From JBCBSS01 sp039819065 (GTDB lineage Bacteria; Bacteroidota; Bacteroidia; Cytophagales; Cyclobacteriaceae): a DNA stretch of 64,000 nucleotides. Where the stretch lies: NCBI GenBank assembly GCA_039819065.1, contig JBCBSS010000017.1:1-64000 (forward strand). The letters are read 5' to 3'. The position numbers and the translations under genes are program-made. The notes under the pieces are model-generated. The model saw only the letters and a program-made list of their open reading frames with translations, was not told where the DNA came from and searched no databases. This document shows positions 43,701 to 51,223 of this stretch, piece by piece; positions within the stretch are counted from its first letter, which is position 1, and every line of letters starts with the position of its first letter.

Positions 43701-46700
43701 GCAAGGCTTCTTTATGGGATTTTTCAACCAGTACATCTTCATTGGCCAGGATGTTTCTAACCGCCAAGGACACCTGATGCCCAATACCTTTGTACAAACT
43801 GGTAAGTGAAAGGTCTCGAGAAGACTCTTCAGCAAAATGAAAGATCAATAGCCCTATTGTTTCTTCGTCGTACTTCAACTTAATGTTGTAGGAAAAATTC
43901 AGGTCTGTCTCTCTCATCAGGACAAGGCCTGGGTACTTTGGGTATCTTTTAAGCCAGTCTTCCAGCGTCCAGGGGAATAAGTCTTCCTGGTTAAAAAACT
44001 GTTCAATAACCGAACCTTTATAGGGCAAATTAACCTTAACCACTTGCTTGTATTTTGGATGGGTCATCCGCTCCGGGGGAGACATGGTGAGGAGGTGGTT
44101 ATACGTTTTTTTATCTTCACTCAAAGTGATTACTACCGCATCATCAAAGCGGATGTATTCTTTCACCCTTCCCATCATAACGCGAAACAGGTCTTCACGA
44201 TCCCTGATGTTGGAGATGTCTTCGCTAATGCTGAGTAAAGTCTCTTTCTCCTTTTGGCGGGCCAGAATTTCTTCATTGGCCAAAATATTACCTACCGCCA
44301 AAGCAACCTGATCAGCGGCTCCTTTGAAGAGGGCCATGGGTTGCTGCTTAAGTTTGCCAGCTTCTTTACTATGAAATTCTAAAACCCCAATGCGTTGCTC
44401 GCCTTCGTAGAGTGGTAATACCAGATGTTCGATATACCCAATATCAGCCATAATATGCATACCAGGAAAATCAGCATAGTGCTCCAACCAGAAATCCAAG
44501 GTGTAAAAGCGGGGTTCATCGTATTTTACGATCTCCTCATATGCAGTCTCGGCTATAGCAAACTTACCTGAAGAGAAAAAATCATAACCCCAGTGCTCCA
44601 GGGCATCGCTTCCATCCGAAGATGATATCATTTCTGCAGATTGATAGTCATCTTTCCATACATTGACCAAGCAGTCATCAAACTGGAAGATGGGCTGCAT
44701 TCTTTTAAAGATGACCTGCATCAGATCTTCTTTGCTTCGGACTGTAGTGATGTCTTCACTGATGGCGAGCAGGGATTCTTTATATGATTTCTCCCTTAGT
44801 ATTTCTTCATTGGCAAGGATATTGGAAATGGCCGTGGCAATTTGTTCACTAGCGCTCTTGAATAATGCACGATTGATTTTCTCCGGATAGTGAGGGTCTT
44901 GAGAATGGAACAAAAGCGCACCCAGGCTTTCGCCTCCATAAAGCAAAGGGTAACAAGCAGAGCTTTTCATACCCATCTCCAAGTACAGTTGAGCGCCTGA
45001 ATAGTCGGGAAATTTTTTTAAGAACTTGTCTGTCAAAGTGAAAAAGTCCTTCTTTTTCAGCAGACCTTCATGAGGTGACCCCTTCGTCTGCAACTTATTG
45101 TGAACAGGATCATAGTGTTGGCTACTGAGCAGTTCATCATTGCTGTTGATGGTCCAATGGGTGTGATATTCTCCGCCATCTAACTTGAGTAGAATGACAA
45201 AGTAATCGTATTGAAAGATGGGTTTAAGGCCATGGAAAATAATATTCAGTAGCTCTTTCTGGTTTCGGGTCTTGCTGAGGCTTTCGCTAATACCGAGTAA
45301 GGTCTCTTTTTCCTTTTGCCTTTCCAGGATATCCTCGTTGGCTAGAATGTTCGAGACTGCAACCGCGAGTTGTTCTGAAATATTCTTATATAACTCTTGA
45401 CGTAGTTTTTTACCTGGCTTTTTCTTGAAGTGAAATAGAAGAAAGCCGATTAAACTCCCTCCATAATATAATTTCAATCCATTGCTGTATCGAAGTCCAG
45501 CTTTTTTCACTAATTGAATATCCTCGCTATGTGGAAATTCTTTGAGTAGGTTCAATACTTCGAAAGTGAATATATCTTCCTGCTTTTTGTAAAAGCTAAC
45601 TTCAGATTTCTCTACACTAGTCCAATCAGATCTTTCTTCTTTAAGGTTAAGCGATCCCTTCCCGTTTGGGTTAATGGTCAGGAAGGCTTTGAATTTCTCG
45701 CCGTCTGTATTTAAAACTGTTGTTACCGCGTCGGCAAAGTTGATCAGTGGATATATTTTACCCATGATCACGTTGCGGAAATCTTCACGATCACGGATTG
45801 TGGTCATCGCTTCACTTATGCCCAGCAGAATTTCTTTTTCTCTTTGCCGGTCTAAAATCTCTTCGTTGGCCAAAACATTAGTAACCGCTACGGCTACCTG
45901 ATCGCAGGCACCTTTGAAAAGGGCCATCGGCTGGCTTTTGAGTTGGCCTTCTTCCTTAGCGTGAAACTCAAGTACGCCTATCTTTTCTTCCCCTTTGTAG
46001 AGTGGAAATACAAGGTGTTCTACGTATCCAAGTTCTTGAATCAGTTTGACACCTTCGAAATCAGGATAGCGCTTCAACCAATAATCTAGAGTGTAGAACT
46101 TAGGGGCTGACTGTTTTAAAATCTCTTCATATCCGGTTTGTTCTATAGGGAACTTCCCTTCTTTGAACATTTTATAGAATGGATGCTCAGGTGCTTCGGA
46201 ATTAGGAAATGAGGAGACCATCTCTACCGATTGGTAGTCATCCCGCCAGACATTGACCACACAATCGTCAAATTGAAAGATGGGCTGCATTCTGTCAAAA
46301 ATGACATGCATCAAATCTTCCTTACTACGTACTTTGGTGATGTCTTCGCTGATGACCAACAGAGATTCCTTATAGGATTTTTCACGTAGGATTTCTTCAT
46401 TGGCCAATATATTCCTGACAGCCAACGTAACCTGATCGCCAATACCTTTATATAATGCTGTCAAAGAAAGGTCCCTATCTTCTGCTTTCAGGAAATGAAA
46501 TATGAGGAGTCCCATGTCCTTTGACTCATATTTCAGCTTGATGTTGATAGAAGCTTGAAGATCAGTCTCCTTCATTAGGATGATCCCGGGAAAGTCAGGA
46601 TATTTTTTGAGCCAGTCCTCTAATAGCCAGGGATAAACATCCTCTTCTTGTTTAAGGTATTCCTCGGTGATTGACCCTTTTAGGGGCAATGGGGTGCCTA

Positions 46701-46932
46701 CAACCCTTTTATAATTGGGATGTTTCTTTCGGTCTTCAGGCGAAACGGTGAGAATGTGTTCATGTGTATTGGCCTCTTCATCTATAACTACTACCACAGC
46801 GTCATCGAAATGAATATAAGGCCGTACTTTATCCATCATGACTCGATAGAGGTCATCGCGGTCTCTTATATCCGCAATGTCCTTGCTCATAGAAAGAAGA
46901 AGCGACAATAACTCTTGTTCTCTGTTCCCCAT
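37762..46932 (-). CDS. Giant sigma-54-dependent activator with 15 tandem GAF-like domains
   Basis: About 3056 residues from the ATG at 46932 (an in-frame TTG at 46956 is eight codons upstream). Fifteen ~170-185-residue GAF-like units, each joined by a conserved helix I-S-N-I-L-A-N-E-E-I-L plus R-x-K-E-K-x-x-L-L-x-I-S-E, fill residues ~1-2700. Then comes an AAA+ sigma-54 interaction domain: Walker A G-E-T-G-T-G-K-E (~2765), G-S-F-T-G-A (variant of GAFTGA), G-T-I-F-L-D-E-I-G-E, R-F-R-P-D-L-Y-F-R-L; and a Fis-like HTH near the end. The protein activates RpoN-dependent promoters. No REC domain is present, so control is by ligands of the GAF array. Targets are unknown. Confidence 0.93.
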   Translation of the reverse strand: MGNREQELLSLLLSMSKDIADIRDRDDLYRVMMDKVRPYIHFDDAVVVVIDEEANTHEHILTVSPEDRKKHPNYKRVVGTPLPLKGSITEEYLKQEEDVYPWLLEDWLKKYPDFPGIILMKETDLQASINIKLKYESKDMGLLIFHFLKAEDRDLSLTALYKGIGDQVTLAVRNILANEEILREKSYKESLLVISEDITKVRSKEDLMHVIFDRMQPIFQFDDCVVNVWRDDYQSVEMVSSFPNSEAPEHPFYKMFKEGKFPIEQTGYEEILKQSAPKFYTLDYWLKRYPDFEGVKLIQELGYVEHLVFPLYKGEEKIGVLEFHAKEEGQLKSQPMALFKGACDQVAVAVTNVLANEEILDRQREKEILLGISEAMTTIRDREDFRNVIMGKIYPLINFADAVTTVLNTDGEKFKAFLTINPNGKGSLNLKEERSDWTSVEKSEVSFYKKQEDIFTFEVLNLLKEFPHSEDIQLVKKAGLRYSNGLKLYYGGSLIGFLLFHFKKKPGKKLRQELYKNISEQLAVAVSNILANEDILERQKEKETLLGISESLSKTRNQKELLNIIFHGLKPIFQYDYFVILLKLDGGEYHTHWTINSNDELLSSQHYDPVHNKLQTKGSPHEGLLKKKDFFTLTDKFLKKFPDYSGAQLYLEMGMKSSACYPLLYGGESLGALLFHSQDPHYPEKINRALFKSASEQIATAISNILANEEILREKSYKESLLAISEDITTVRSKEDLMQVIFKRMQPIFQFDDCLVNVWKDDYQSAEMISSSDGSDALEHWGYDFFSSGKFAIAETAYEEIVKYDEPRFYTLDFWLEHYADFPGMHIMADIGYIEHLVLPLYEGEQRIGVLEFHSKEAGKLKQQPMALFKGAADQVALAVGNILANEEILARQKEKETLLSISEDISNIRDREDLFRVMMGRVKEYIRFDDAVVITLSEDKKTYNHLLTMSPPERMTHPKYKQVVKVNLPYKGSVIEQFFNQEDLFPWTLEDWLKRYPKYPGLVLMRETDLNFSYNIKLKYDEETIGLLIFHFAEESSRDLSLTSLYKGIGHQVSLAVRNILANEDVLVEKSHKEALLYISEDITTVRSSQDLKQSIFKRMQPIFKFDDAVVIIWEDHGRRFKMLFSDETASTQESNKYQYFLEGSHRIEGTGYEMISNLQKNTFFTLDYWLENYPDFPGSQLIKEVGYIEHLVMPLRKAGNYIGVLEFHSKEEGKLKNQSMELFQGAADQVAVAVSNILANEEVLRREQEKTMLLQITERVNKIRDLPEFLKFVMNKLKPIFNFHDVGIFLISKDGLFHYDLASIYPEISPSTANLYLNKTLSSQYLNHPDSPIEHMMSATGRSKEPILFDFKDLKKDFPDYPQFRNLDIEKSGRRDCLGYVLQTGEKNLGYFCINKLAKNFFSTQQFSLFKGVTEQLSVAISNILANEEILRREQEKTMLLRITEQVNKIRDLPEFLKFIITELKPIFNFYDVGIFLLTEDGKKHYDLAALHPDISPSEWNDHINTQVPGLIQHADSSVEWAMKQVEAQGGVALLDFKDIFELQPEYPFFEGIDVLALGYRDCLAANLKVGEKVIGMFCINQLEKDFFKPEQFSLFKGVTEQLSVAISNILANKDILKREQEKTMLLNITEKVARLRDLPEFLEYVITDLKEVFHFYDVGIFILTDDGEYHYDLATVYPQISPSDSNLAIHKTEKTLVRHKGTSIESMMADLEKSGGIHLFDFKDLVAADPDYYTFQVVDVDKSGYRDCLAANLQVGDKVFGFFCINQLEKDFFKKEQFPLFKSVTDQLAVSISNILATDDILRRQREKEVLLKITENVSRIRNLSEFLEFIIKELKPVFQFYDVGVFLLTEDGEYHYDLAAMYPEISPSQENYNLKRSGVINIPHRNTVIEWAIQEINNNDGAKLFDFLDLEEKFPEYPQFQANNLSGSGLRDCLAANLQVGEKVIGMFCINQKAKDFFKPEQFSLFKGVTDQLSVAISNILANEDILRREQEKTMLLKITEQVNKIRDLPEFLEFILDELKQVFGFYDAGLFVLTEDDKYHYDLVTVKSSISPSEWNIALENSDVFYTPHENSAIEWMIEEVNKNGGSFLFDFVDLTEKFPDYHQIKIYNPVKAGYRDCLAANLQVGDKVLGMFCINQKEKNYFKPEQFTLFKGVTEQLSVAISNILANREILSRQQEKELLLGISEKLNHTRSRKDLMRIILNDLKPIFHFDYFVILIKLNDWEYHTHWTANSNEELISSEHYNETHKKIPTKGSPFEKLSLNTDYYTVTADSLMDFPDYTGTRLYLEMGMKSSACYPLVYGGKSLGVLMMHAADPDYPDQINRALFKSASQQIAVALSNILANEEILEREKEKSLLLDISKAIANAKGAEDLYQILFEKLQPVYGFGDITSLHTYTDTHYRIFFNTIQGELYLGAGPEELPDMLPLEGSPISEIVQASESYAVHLDSYVSNYPEDMAIQIAARLGLQQTLIAPLIYRGRVIASLQLNYYDKREFEPAQFQLLNAVADRMAVAVSNILANEEILERQEEKETLLGISEEINKIRDWKGLAEVVQEKLQPLFGFEFSSFAFEQEDKTSFRHLVFDPQVLSSVEKSGFQEIRTEKQGTPFEWFFELDGITFIDTSAIVERYRDYQAAEAIIAHQLKVLVVVPLVYGGRKLGIWGIDSKNAGFESSINIALLENTASQLSVAVSNILSTEEIVESKDKIEALNRQLSREKSYLEEEIKINYNFEEIVGNSRELKKSLDKIAQVAVTDATVLITGETGTGKELVARAIHNLSNRRNRPLVKLNCASLPTELIESELFGHEKGSFTGASERRIGKFELAHEGTIFLDEIGEIPIELQSKLLRAIQELEIERIGSNKLIKVDVRIIAATNRNLEEAMGLKQFRPDLYFRLNVFPIQLPALKERKEDILPLAQYFLNKSAKKMGKRIASISKASQQALEEYDWPGNIRELEHVIERAAILNQGSVLNITLEKSSVAERISQLDNHGSQVQKTLKEAEKELIIATLEKTEGRVRGQDGAAELLDIKPTTLEARMKKLGIDKKSTFVSDS
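38860..46910 (-). repeat. Fifteenfold internal GAF repeat array
   Basis: Counting the linker helix (N-I-L-A-N-E-E-I-L or variant) gives 15 units. They fall in subtypes by N-terminal strand: units 1 and 6 (F-D-D-A-V-V plus L-E-D-W-L-K), 2, 5 and 7 (F-D-D-C/A-V plus Y-W-L), 4 and 13 (F-D/Y-Y-F-V-I-L), 8-12 (F-Y-D-V-G-I-F, Y-D-L, I-S-P-S) and singletons 3, 14, 15. Boundaries are approximate. Confidence 0.85.
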
Positions 46933-46956
46933 TTTCTCAATAATCCATCGAGCCAA

Positions 46957-47616
46957 TCAATTTTTTGAATCCGTTTTACCTGGAATCTAAAGCGCAGTCA
47001 TTTAAACATGTGCACTTGCACATCTAGGCCATGAGAAAGATTATGATTGGTTGTAGTCAAAACCTAACCCATTTGGCCTTATCTCAGGAGGTATAACTCC
47101 TGCTCTTGAAATCTTAAAGTAGAATGAGGAAGAGGTGATTGTATAATATGCCAATCAACCCATATCACCGAAAATTAGAGAGGCCTTCTCGTTTTTACCG
47201 AATAAAAGTCTCTTGACGCCTAGCAACTGGTTCGGCAAAAACGCCTCACCTCCGAATATGATAGCAAATTAGATGCGTAGTCAATAAAAGTCTACCCATT
47301 AAAATCCAACTTACCAAAAATTGCTGTCTTTGTTTCTAAAAACCCCAAAAAAGTACTTTTTAGAAACAGATTTTTGTCCATTTTGGTAAATAATTAACAA
47401 TCTGGTAATAGTACTACCAAAGAACTGGCTTTTCAGAGGAATCGATTATTTGCAGTGTTTGACATGCGTAGGGCTTATCTTCTTAAGTGATTCTAGGCGC
47501 TGATTGAAAATAAATGCATCGTTAGCCCATCCAGATCAGCACTAGAGGTGGGTTTAACCTTGACTTTACAAAGCGCTATGATTTCATGACCTAGCGCTTT
47601 CTATTTATTGAAGGGC
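46957..47616. other. Long intergenic region upstream of the giant regulator
   Basis: 660 bases without a credible gene. It contains a small hairpin caggag-gtataa-ctcctg near 47086, the nested dyad at 47311-47389, and AT-rich DNA around 47390-47430. No RpoN-type promoter was found. Confidence 0.5.
47311..47389. repeat. Nested inverted repeat
   Basis: Outer arms ttaccaaaa (47311-47319) and ttttggtaa (47381-47389) enclose perfect 12-base inner arms tgtttctaaaaa (47331-47342) and tttttagaaaca (47357-47368). The whole arms align over ~32 bases with small bulges. It may be a bidirectional terminator after the DsbA-like gene, a leader structure or a tandem operator. Confidence 0.65.
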
Positions 47617-48147
47617 TCAATTGTGGTTTTTTCGAATATCTGCGATCAGGCTTTTATAGGTCCAATCACCTTCATGCTTTCTTCCATTGATGAAAAAAGC
47701 TGGTGTACCGGTCACTCCTAGTGCTCGACCGGCCCTAAATTGATCTTTGACAAAATCATTGATCATGGCCGATTTCATATCTTCCTGAAATTTAGGTACA
47801 TCCAATTCTAGTTTCCGGGCAATCTTAGTGACTGTTTTAAAATCAAGGCATTTCTGGTGAGCAAATAAGGCGTCGTGCATTTCCCAGAACTTGCCTTGCA
47901 TACTAGCCGCCTCCGCAGCGCATGCGCAAGCCATGGCATTCTCATGGATCGCTTTGTTGGGAAAGTGTACAAATATGTATTTGATGTCTCCTTCCATGGT
48001 CTTGATCAAGTTATTGACCATGTAGTAAGAATTGAAGCAAAAGGGGCACTCATAGTCTCCAAATTCGACTAATTCTATGCTGGCTTGTCCATCACCTTTC
48101 AGGTGTTTATCCCCTACTAGTTGTAATACTTCCTGGTATGTTTCCAT
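47617..48147 (-). CDS. DsbA-family thiol oxidoreductase (cytoplasmic form)
   Basis: 176 residues with no signal peptide. Thioredoxin-fold start V-E-F-G-D-Y-E-C-P-F-C-F (active site C-P-F-C, ~36), an inserted helical part with A-C-A-C-A-A-E-A-A, and G-V-T-G-T-P-A-F-F-I-N-G with the cis-Pro. It resembles FrnE/DsbA-like proteins that act in thiol redox reactions in the cytoplasm. It is co-directional with the old-yellow-enzyme gene 103 bases upstream and may be under the same stress control; this is inference. Confidence 0.88.
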   Translation of the reverse strand: METYQEVLQLVGDKHLKGDGQASIELVEFGDYECPFCFNSYYMVNNLIKTMEGDIKYIFVHFPNKAIHENAMACACAAEAASMQGKFWEMHDALFAHQKCLDFKTVTKIARKLELDVPKFQEDMKSAMINDFVKDQFRAGRALGVTGTPAFFINGRKHEGDWTYKSLIADIRKNHN

Positions 48148-48250
48148 GTTCTAAGGTTTTAAAGAGCGGTTTTGGGTCTGAAGTACTGGCGTAACTCCTT
48201 TTCAAATTATAAGATAACTAATTGGCCTCTCTTCAAGTGTAAGGTAGTTG

Positions 48251-49327
48251 TCAGTTGCCTTTAGCCCGCTCATATTGCACCGGCCATACCACATCTTTTC
48301 TCAGCTGGCCGGCTGCATGCAGGGGAAAATAAGGCTCCCGAAGCATTTGCCTGGCCATAAGAACAAGATCAGCCTGACCTGTTCTAATGATATGATCGGC
48401 TTGCTGTGCTGATGTGATCATACCGACACTTCCGGTCATTACCTGTACTTTTTCCTTGATCTTGGCACTGAACTCAGTTTGATATCCCGGACCCACCGGT
48501 ATGGTAGCACCTGCTATAATACCTCCGGACGAACAGTCTATCACGTCTACTCCTAATTCCTTCAATTCTTCGGCTATTCGCATACTGTCCTCAAATGTCC
48601 AGCTCTCCCTGTCATCTAACCAATCTGTAACGGACAGCCTTACGAATAGTGGGTAGTCATCGACCCATACTTTTCGAACTTCTTTTACTATGGATTTCAG
48701 TAACCTGGTTCTATTCTCGAAGCTTCCTCCATATTCATCCGTTCTCTGGTTCGATATTGGTGATAAAAACTCATGTAGCAAGTAGCCATGAGCGGCATGA
48801 ATTTCCAGGATTTTGAACCCTGCCTCAAGCGACCTCAACGTTGCTTCACGATAAGCTGTTATTAATTTGCCAATGTCGTCATGGCTCATTTCCTGCGGTG
48901 ATGGCTCTGCTTCATCAAAGGCCAATGCGCTAGGGGCCATTACATTGCTCCAGCCTCCTTGGTTTTCATTAATGCGTTGATTACCAGCCCAGGGAACGGT
49001 ACGGCTGGCTTTTCTTCCGGCATGGGCCAGTTGAATACCTGGTTTACCACTTTGCTTTTTAATAAACTCGGTAATCCGCTTGAGCTCCTTAATGTGTTCA
49101 TCACTCCAAATACCTAAATCGAATCGTGTAATCCTACCTTCTTCGCAGACGGCGGTGGCTTCTGTAAAAATGATACCAGCACCTCCAACGGCTCGACTAC
49201 CCAGATGTACCAGATGCCAGTCATTGGCAAAGCCATCGACACTTGAATATTGGCACATGGGTGATACAACGATTCTATTCTTCACTTCGACTTCGCGAAG
49301 TTTAATCGCATCAAACAAATGAGACAT
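48251..49327 (-). CDS. namA: NADPH dehydrogenase NamA/YqjM-like (old yellow enzyme)
   Basis: 358 residues. FMN-dependent (beta/alpha)8 barrel: N-R-I-V-V-S-P-M-C-Q-Y-S (the Cys ~25 that tunes FMN in YqjM), W-H-L-V-H-L-G-S-R-A-V-G-G, G-I-Q-L-A-H-A-G-R-K-A, E-I-H-A-A-H-G-Y-L-L-H-E-F-L-S-P and a C-terminal L-M-A-R-Q-M-L-R-E-P-Y. It reduces alpha,beta-unsaturated carbonyls, a detoxification role. No evidence of co-regulation beyond strand. Confidence 0.93.
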   Translation of the reverse strand: MSHLFDAIKLREVEVKNRIVVSPMCQYSSVDGFANDWHLVHLGSRAVGGAGIIFTEATAVCEEGRITRFDLGIWSDEHIKELKRITEFIKKQSGKPGIQLAHAGRKASRTVPWAGNQRINENQGGWSNVMAPSALAFDEAEPSPQEMSHDDIGKLITAYREATLRSLEAGFKILEIHAAHGYLLHEFLSPISNQRTDEYGGSFENRTRLLKSIVKEVRKVWVDDYPLFVRLSVTDWLDDRESWTFEDSMRIAEELKELGVDVIDCSSGGIIAGATIPVGPGYQTEFSAKIKEKVQVMTGSVGMITSAQQADHIIRTGQADLVLMARQMLREPYFPLHAAGQLRKDVVWPVQYERAKGN

Positions 49328-49670
49328 TGATTTCCTTTTTTCTGTTAGTCAGTCATTAAACCGAATAAGCATGACTTATCTAGCCAAAGACATTGCTCCC
49401 GGATTAAAGATATAAGGCTAGCAATTAGCAAATAGGTAGTTTTTAAAGGAATTCAGGTAAAAAAAACTCTTAACTGTAAATGTATGATATCAGTAGAATG
49501 CTTAGGTTGATTTACCAATGATTATATGCTGACTGTTGTTTAACATGGATATAGGTGCGAGTGCTATTAGGCAAAAAAGTAGAAAGTGTCTATGAAACAT
49601 TCTGGGATTAGAGAAGACATATTGTTAGTATGTTAGCGATGTAGAGTATACAATATGCTAACTGATTGCT
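49328..49670. other. Non-coding region upstream of OYE gene
   Basis: AT-rich; no gene, repeat or clear promoter. The last part of the gap carries the SusD terminator. Confidence 0.4.
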
Positions 49671-49701
49671 ATAAAAAGATAAAGACACCCAGGGGGTGCC
49701 T
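49671..49701 (-). terminator. Rho-independent terminator of the SusC/SusD operon
   Basis: On the minus strand a hairpin ggcaccc-cct-gggtgtc is followed by the U-rich tttatcttttta. It lies about 85 bases after the SusD stop and fits the end of that transcript. Confidence 0.75.
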
Positions 49702-49783
49702 CTATCAGGATATGAAGAAATTCTACTTGTTACTCTTTTAAACCGGAAAATTCACATAATCTTCCGCTCTTTAAGCCGGTGGA

Positions 49784-51208
49784 CTAGTTCATATCCCACC
49801 AAAGTCTAGTGTCTACTCCGTCCTCGCCTTGCATGGCTACCGCCGCATCGTAATTGGCCTTGTTCAATGTGCTTTCTGAAGTAGGATAGCCGTGCCTTCT
49901 AGGTATTTCACCACTGTTATTGAGTGCGTCAGGTGCAGGTGCCAACACCGGGAAGCCTGTTCTTCTCCATTCTGCCCAGGCTTCATAACCTTGCATGTAA
50001 AGCGCCACCCACTTTTGCTCTCCAATCAATTCCATAGCATTGGCATCACTCCAGGCTACATCTGGTTGCGCGATATAAGCAGCAAACGCAGCATCATCAA
50101 ATACACCCCATTGCTGCATAGAGGCTTGAATACCAACCTCATAGTGCTCTTGCGCAGTACCTGGTATATTCCAACCATTCATAGCTGCCTCTGCCAGGTA
50201 GAATTCTACCTGAGCTGTGGTGAAAATTGGCAATGGAGCATCTTGGGTATTGATCTGATTATCAGTAATGAACGATACCGAGCTATTCTCAATATCACCG
50301 GCGCTAATAATACCATAGGGCATGCCGACAAAAGTACCAGTGGCTAAAGCCGGTTCTGCAAAAGCTTCTATCCTCGGGTCACTTACATTTAATAAGTAAT
50401 CGATCATGGTCTCACTAACGGCATAATCGGTACGGGTAATGAACCTTCCGAACCAAGGATTTTGGTTATCTGCATTCTGCAAGAATTGGTACATCACATC
50501 AGATGTGATCACACCATCGGCGACCGCTGATTCGAATTCGCTTTGTGCCAATGTAGGAGACACTCCTGAAATTCTAATGGCCATGGTCATTCTGATTGTA
50601 TTGGCAAATGCTCTCCAGCGATCCATGTTACCATCAAAAATGATGTCTCCGCTTACGCCGGGGCCTCCATCAATTTGTGCTGTAGCCTCTCTCAACTCTT
50701 GAAAAAGTGCACTGTAGATATTATCCTGCATGTCATAGGTAGGATTAAAGTTGTCCTTACCTTGAAGGGCTTGAGACAGTGGCAAAGCACCCCATCTATC
50801 CGTCATAAAATGATAGAAATAGGCTTTCAGGATTCTTGCAACCGCAATTTGATTGTTATTACTACCACTAGCGGCAGCAGCACTTCTGGTGGCCTCATCT
50901 GTGTTCAGTCTAATAATCTCATCGAGATTGGCTAGCGGGCCTGTGTACCAGGTATTAAAATCGAAGTTAACCTCGCTGTAGCGTGAGCTGGTAGTGTACT
51001 GCGTTTCTGACAAATGCTGCACATAGAGTGTCGGTAGGGTAGCGCCAATCACCGTAGCCACGCTAGTTTGAGCACCTGTCAGCAATAGCGCCGGAGGTGC
51101 CTGAGAAGGTTCGTTGGGATCCACGTTCAGATCTCCAAAATCGTCGCAAGACGTACTCCACAAGAGTAGTATTGCCAAGAAGAAAGATGATAATTTATAT
51201 GTCTTCAT
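49784..51208 (-). CDS. SusD/RagB-family nutrient-binding lipoprotein
   Basis: 474 residues. Lipoprotein signal L-L-L-W-S-T-S-C-D-D; mature start L-N-V-D-P-N-E-P-S-Q-A-P-P-A-L-L-L-T-G-A typical of the SusD-like_2 subgroup. Helical TPR-like parts such as I-L-K-A-Y-F-Y-H-F-M-T-D-R-W-G follow, and the C-terminal A-E-W-R-R-T-G-F-P is conserved. It is an outer-membrane lipoprotein that lids the SusC barrel. Gap to SusC: 15 bases. The substrate is unknown; no glycoside hydrolase or peptidase is adjacent. Confidence 0.95.
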   Translation of the reverse strand: MKTYKLSSFFLAILLLWSTSCDDFGDLNVDPNEPSQAPPALLLTGAQTSVATVIGATLPTLYVQHLSETQYTTSSRYSEVNFDFNTWYTGPLANLDEIIRLNTDEATRSAAAASGSNNNQIAVARILKAYFYHFMTDRWGALPLSQALQGKDNFNPTYDMQDNIYSALFQELREATAQIDGGPGVSGDIIFDGNMDRWRAFANTIRMTMAIRISGVSPTLAQSEFESAVADGVITSDVMYQFLQNADNQNPWFGRFITRTDYAVSETMIDYLLNVSDPRIEAFAEPALATGTFVGMPYGIISAGDIENSSVSFITDNQINTQDAPLPIFTTAQVEFYLAEAAMNGWNIPGTAQEHYEVGIQASMQQWGVFDDAAFAAYIAQPDVAWSDANAMELIGEQKWVALYMQGYEAWAEWRRTGFPVLAPAPDALNNSGEIPRRHGYPTSESTLNKANYDAAVAMQGEDGVDTRLWWDMN

Positions 51209-51223
51209 TTTATCTCTGTTTTT

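Noticed and set aside
47400..47480. Possible RpoN promoter upstream of the giant regulator
   Set aside because: tggc and ttgc words occur but the GG-to-GC spacing does not fit the -24/-12 rule.
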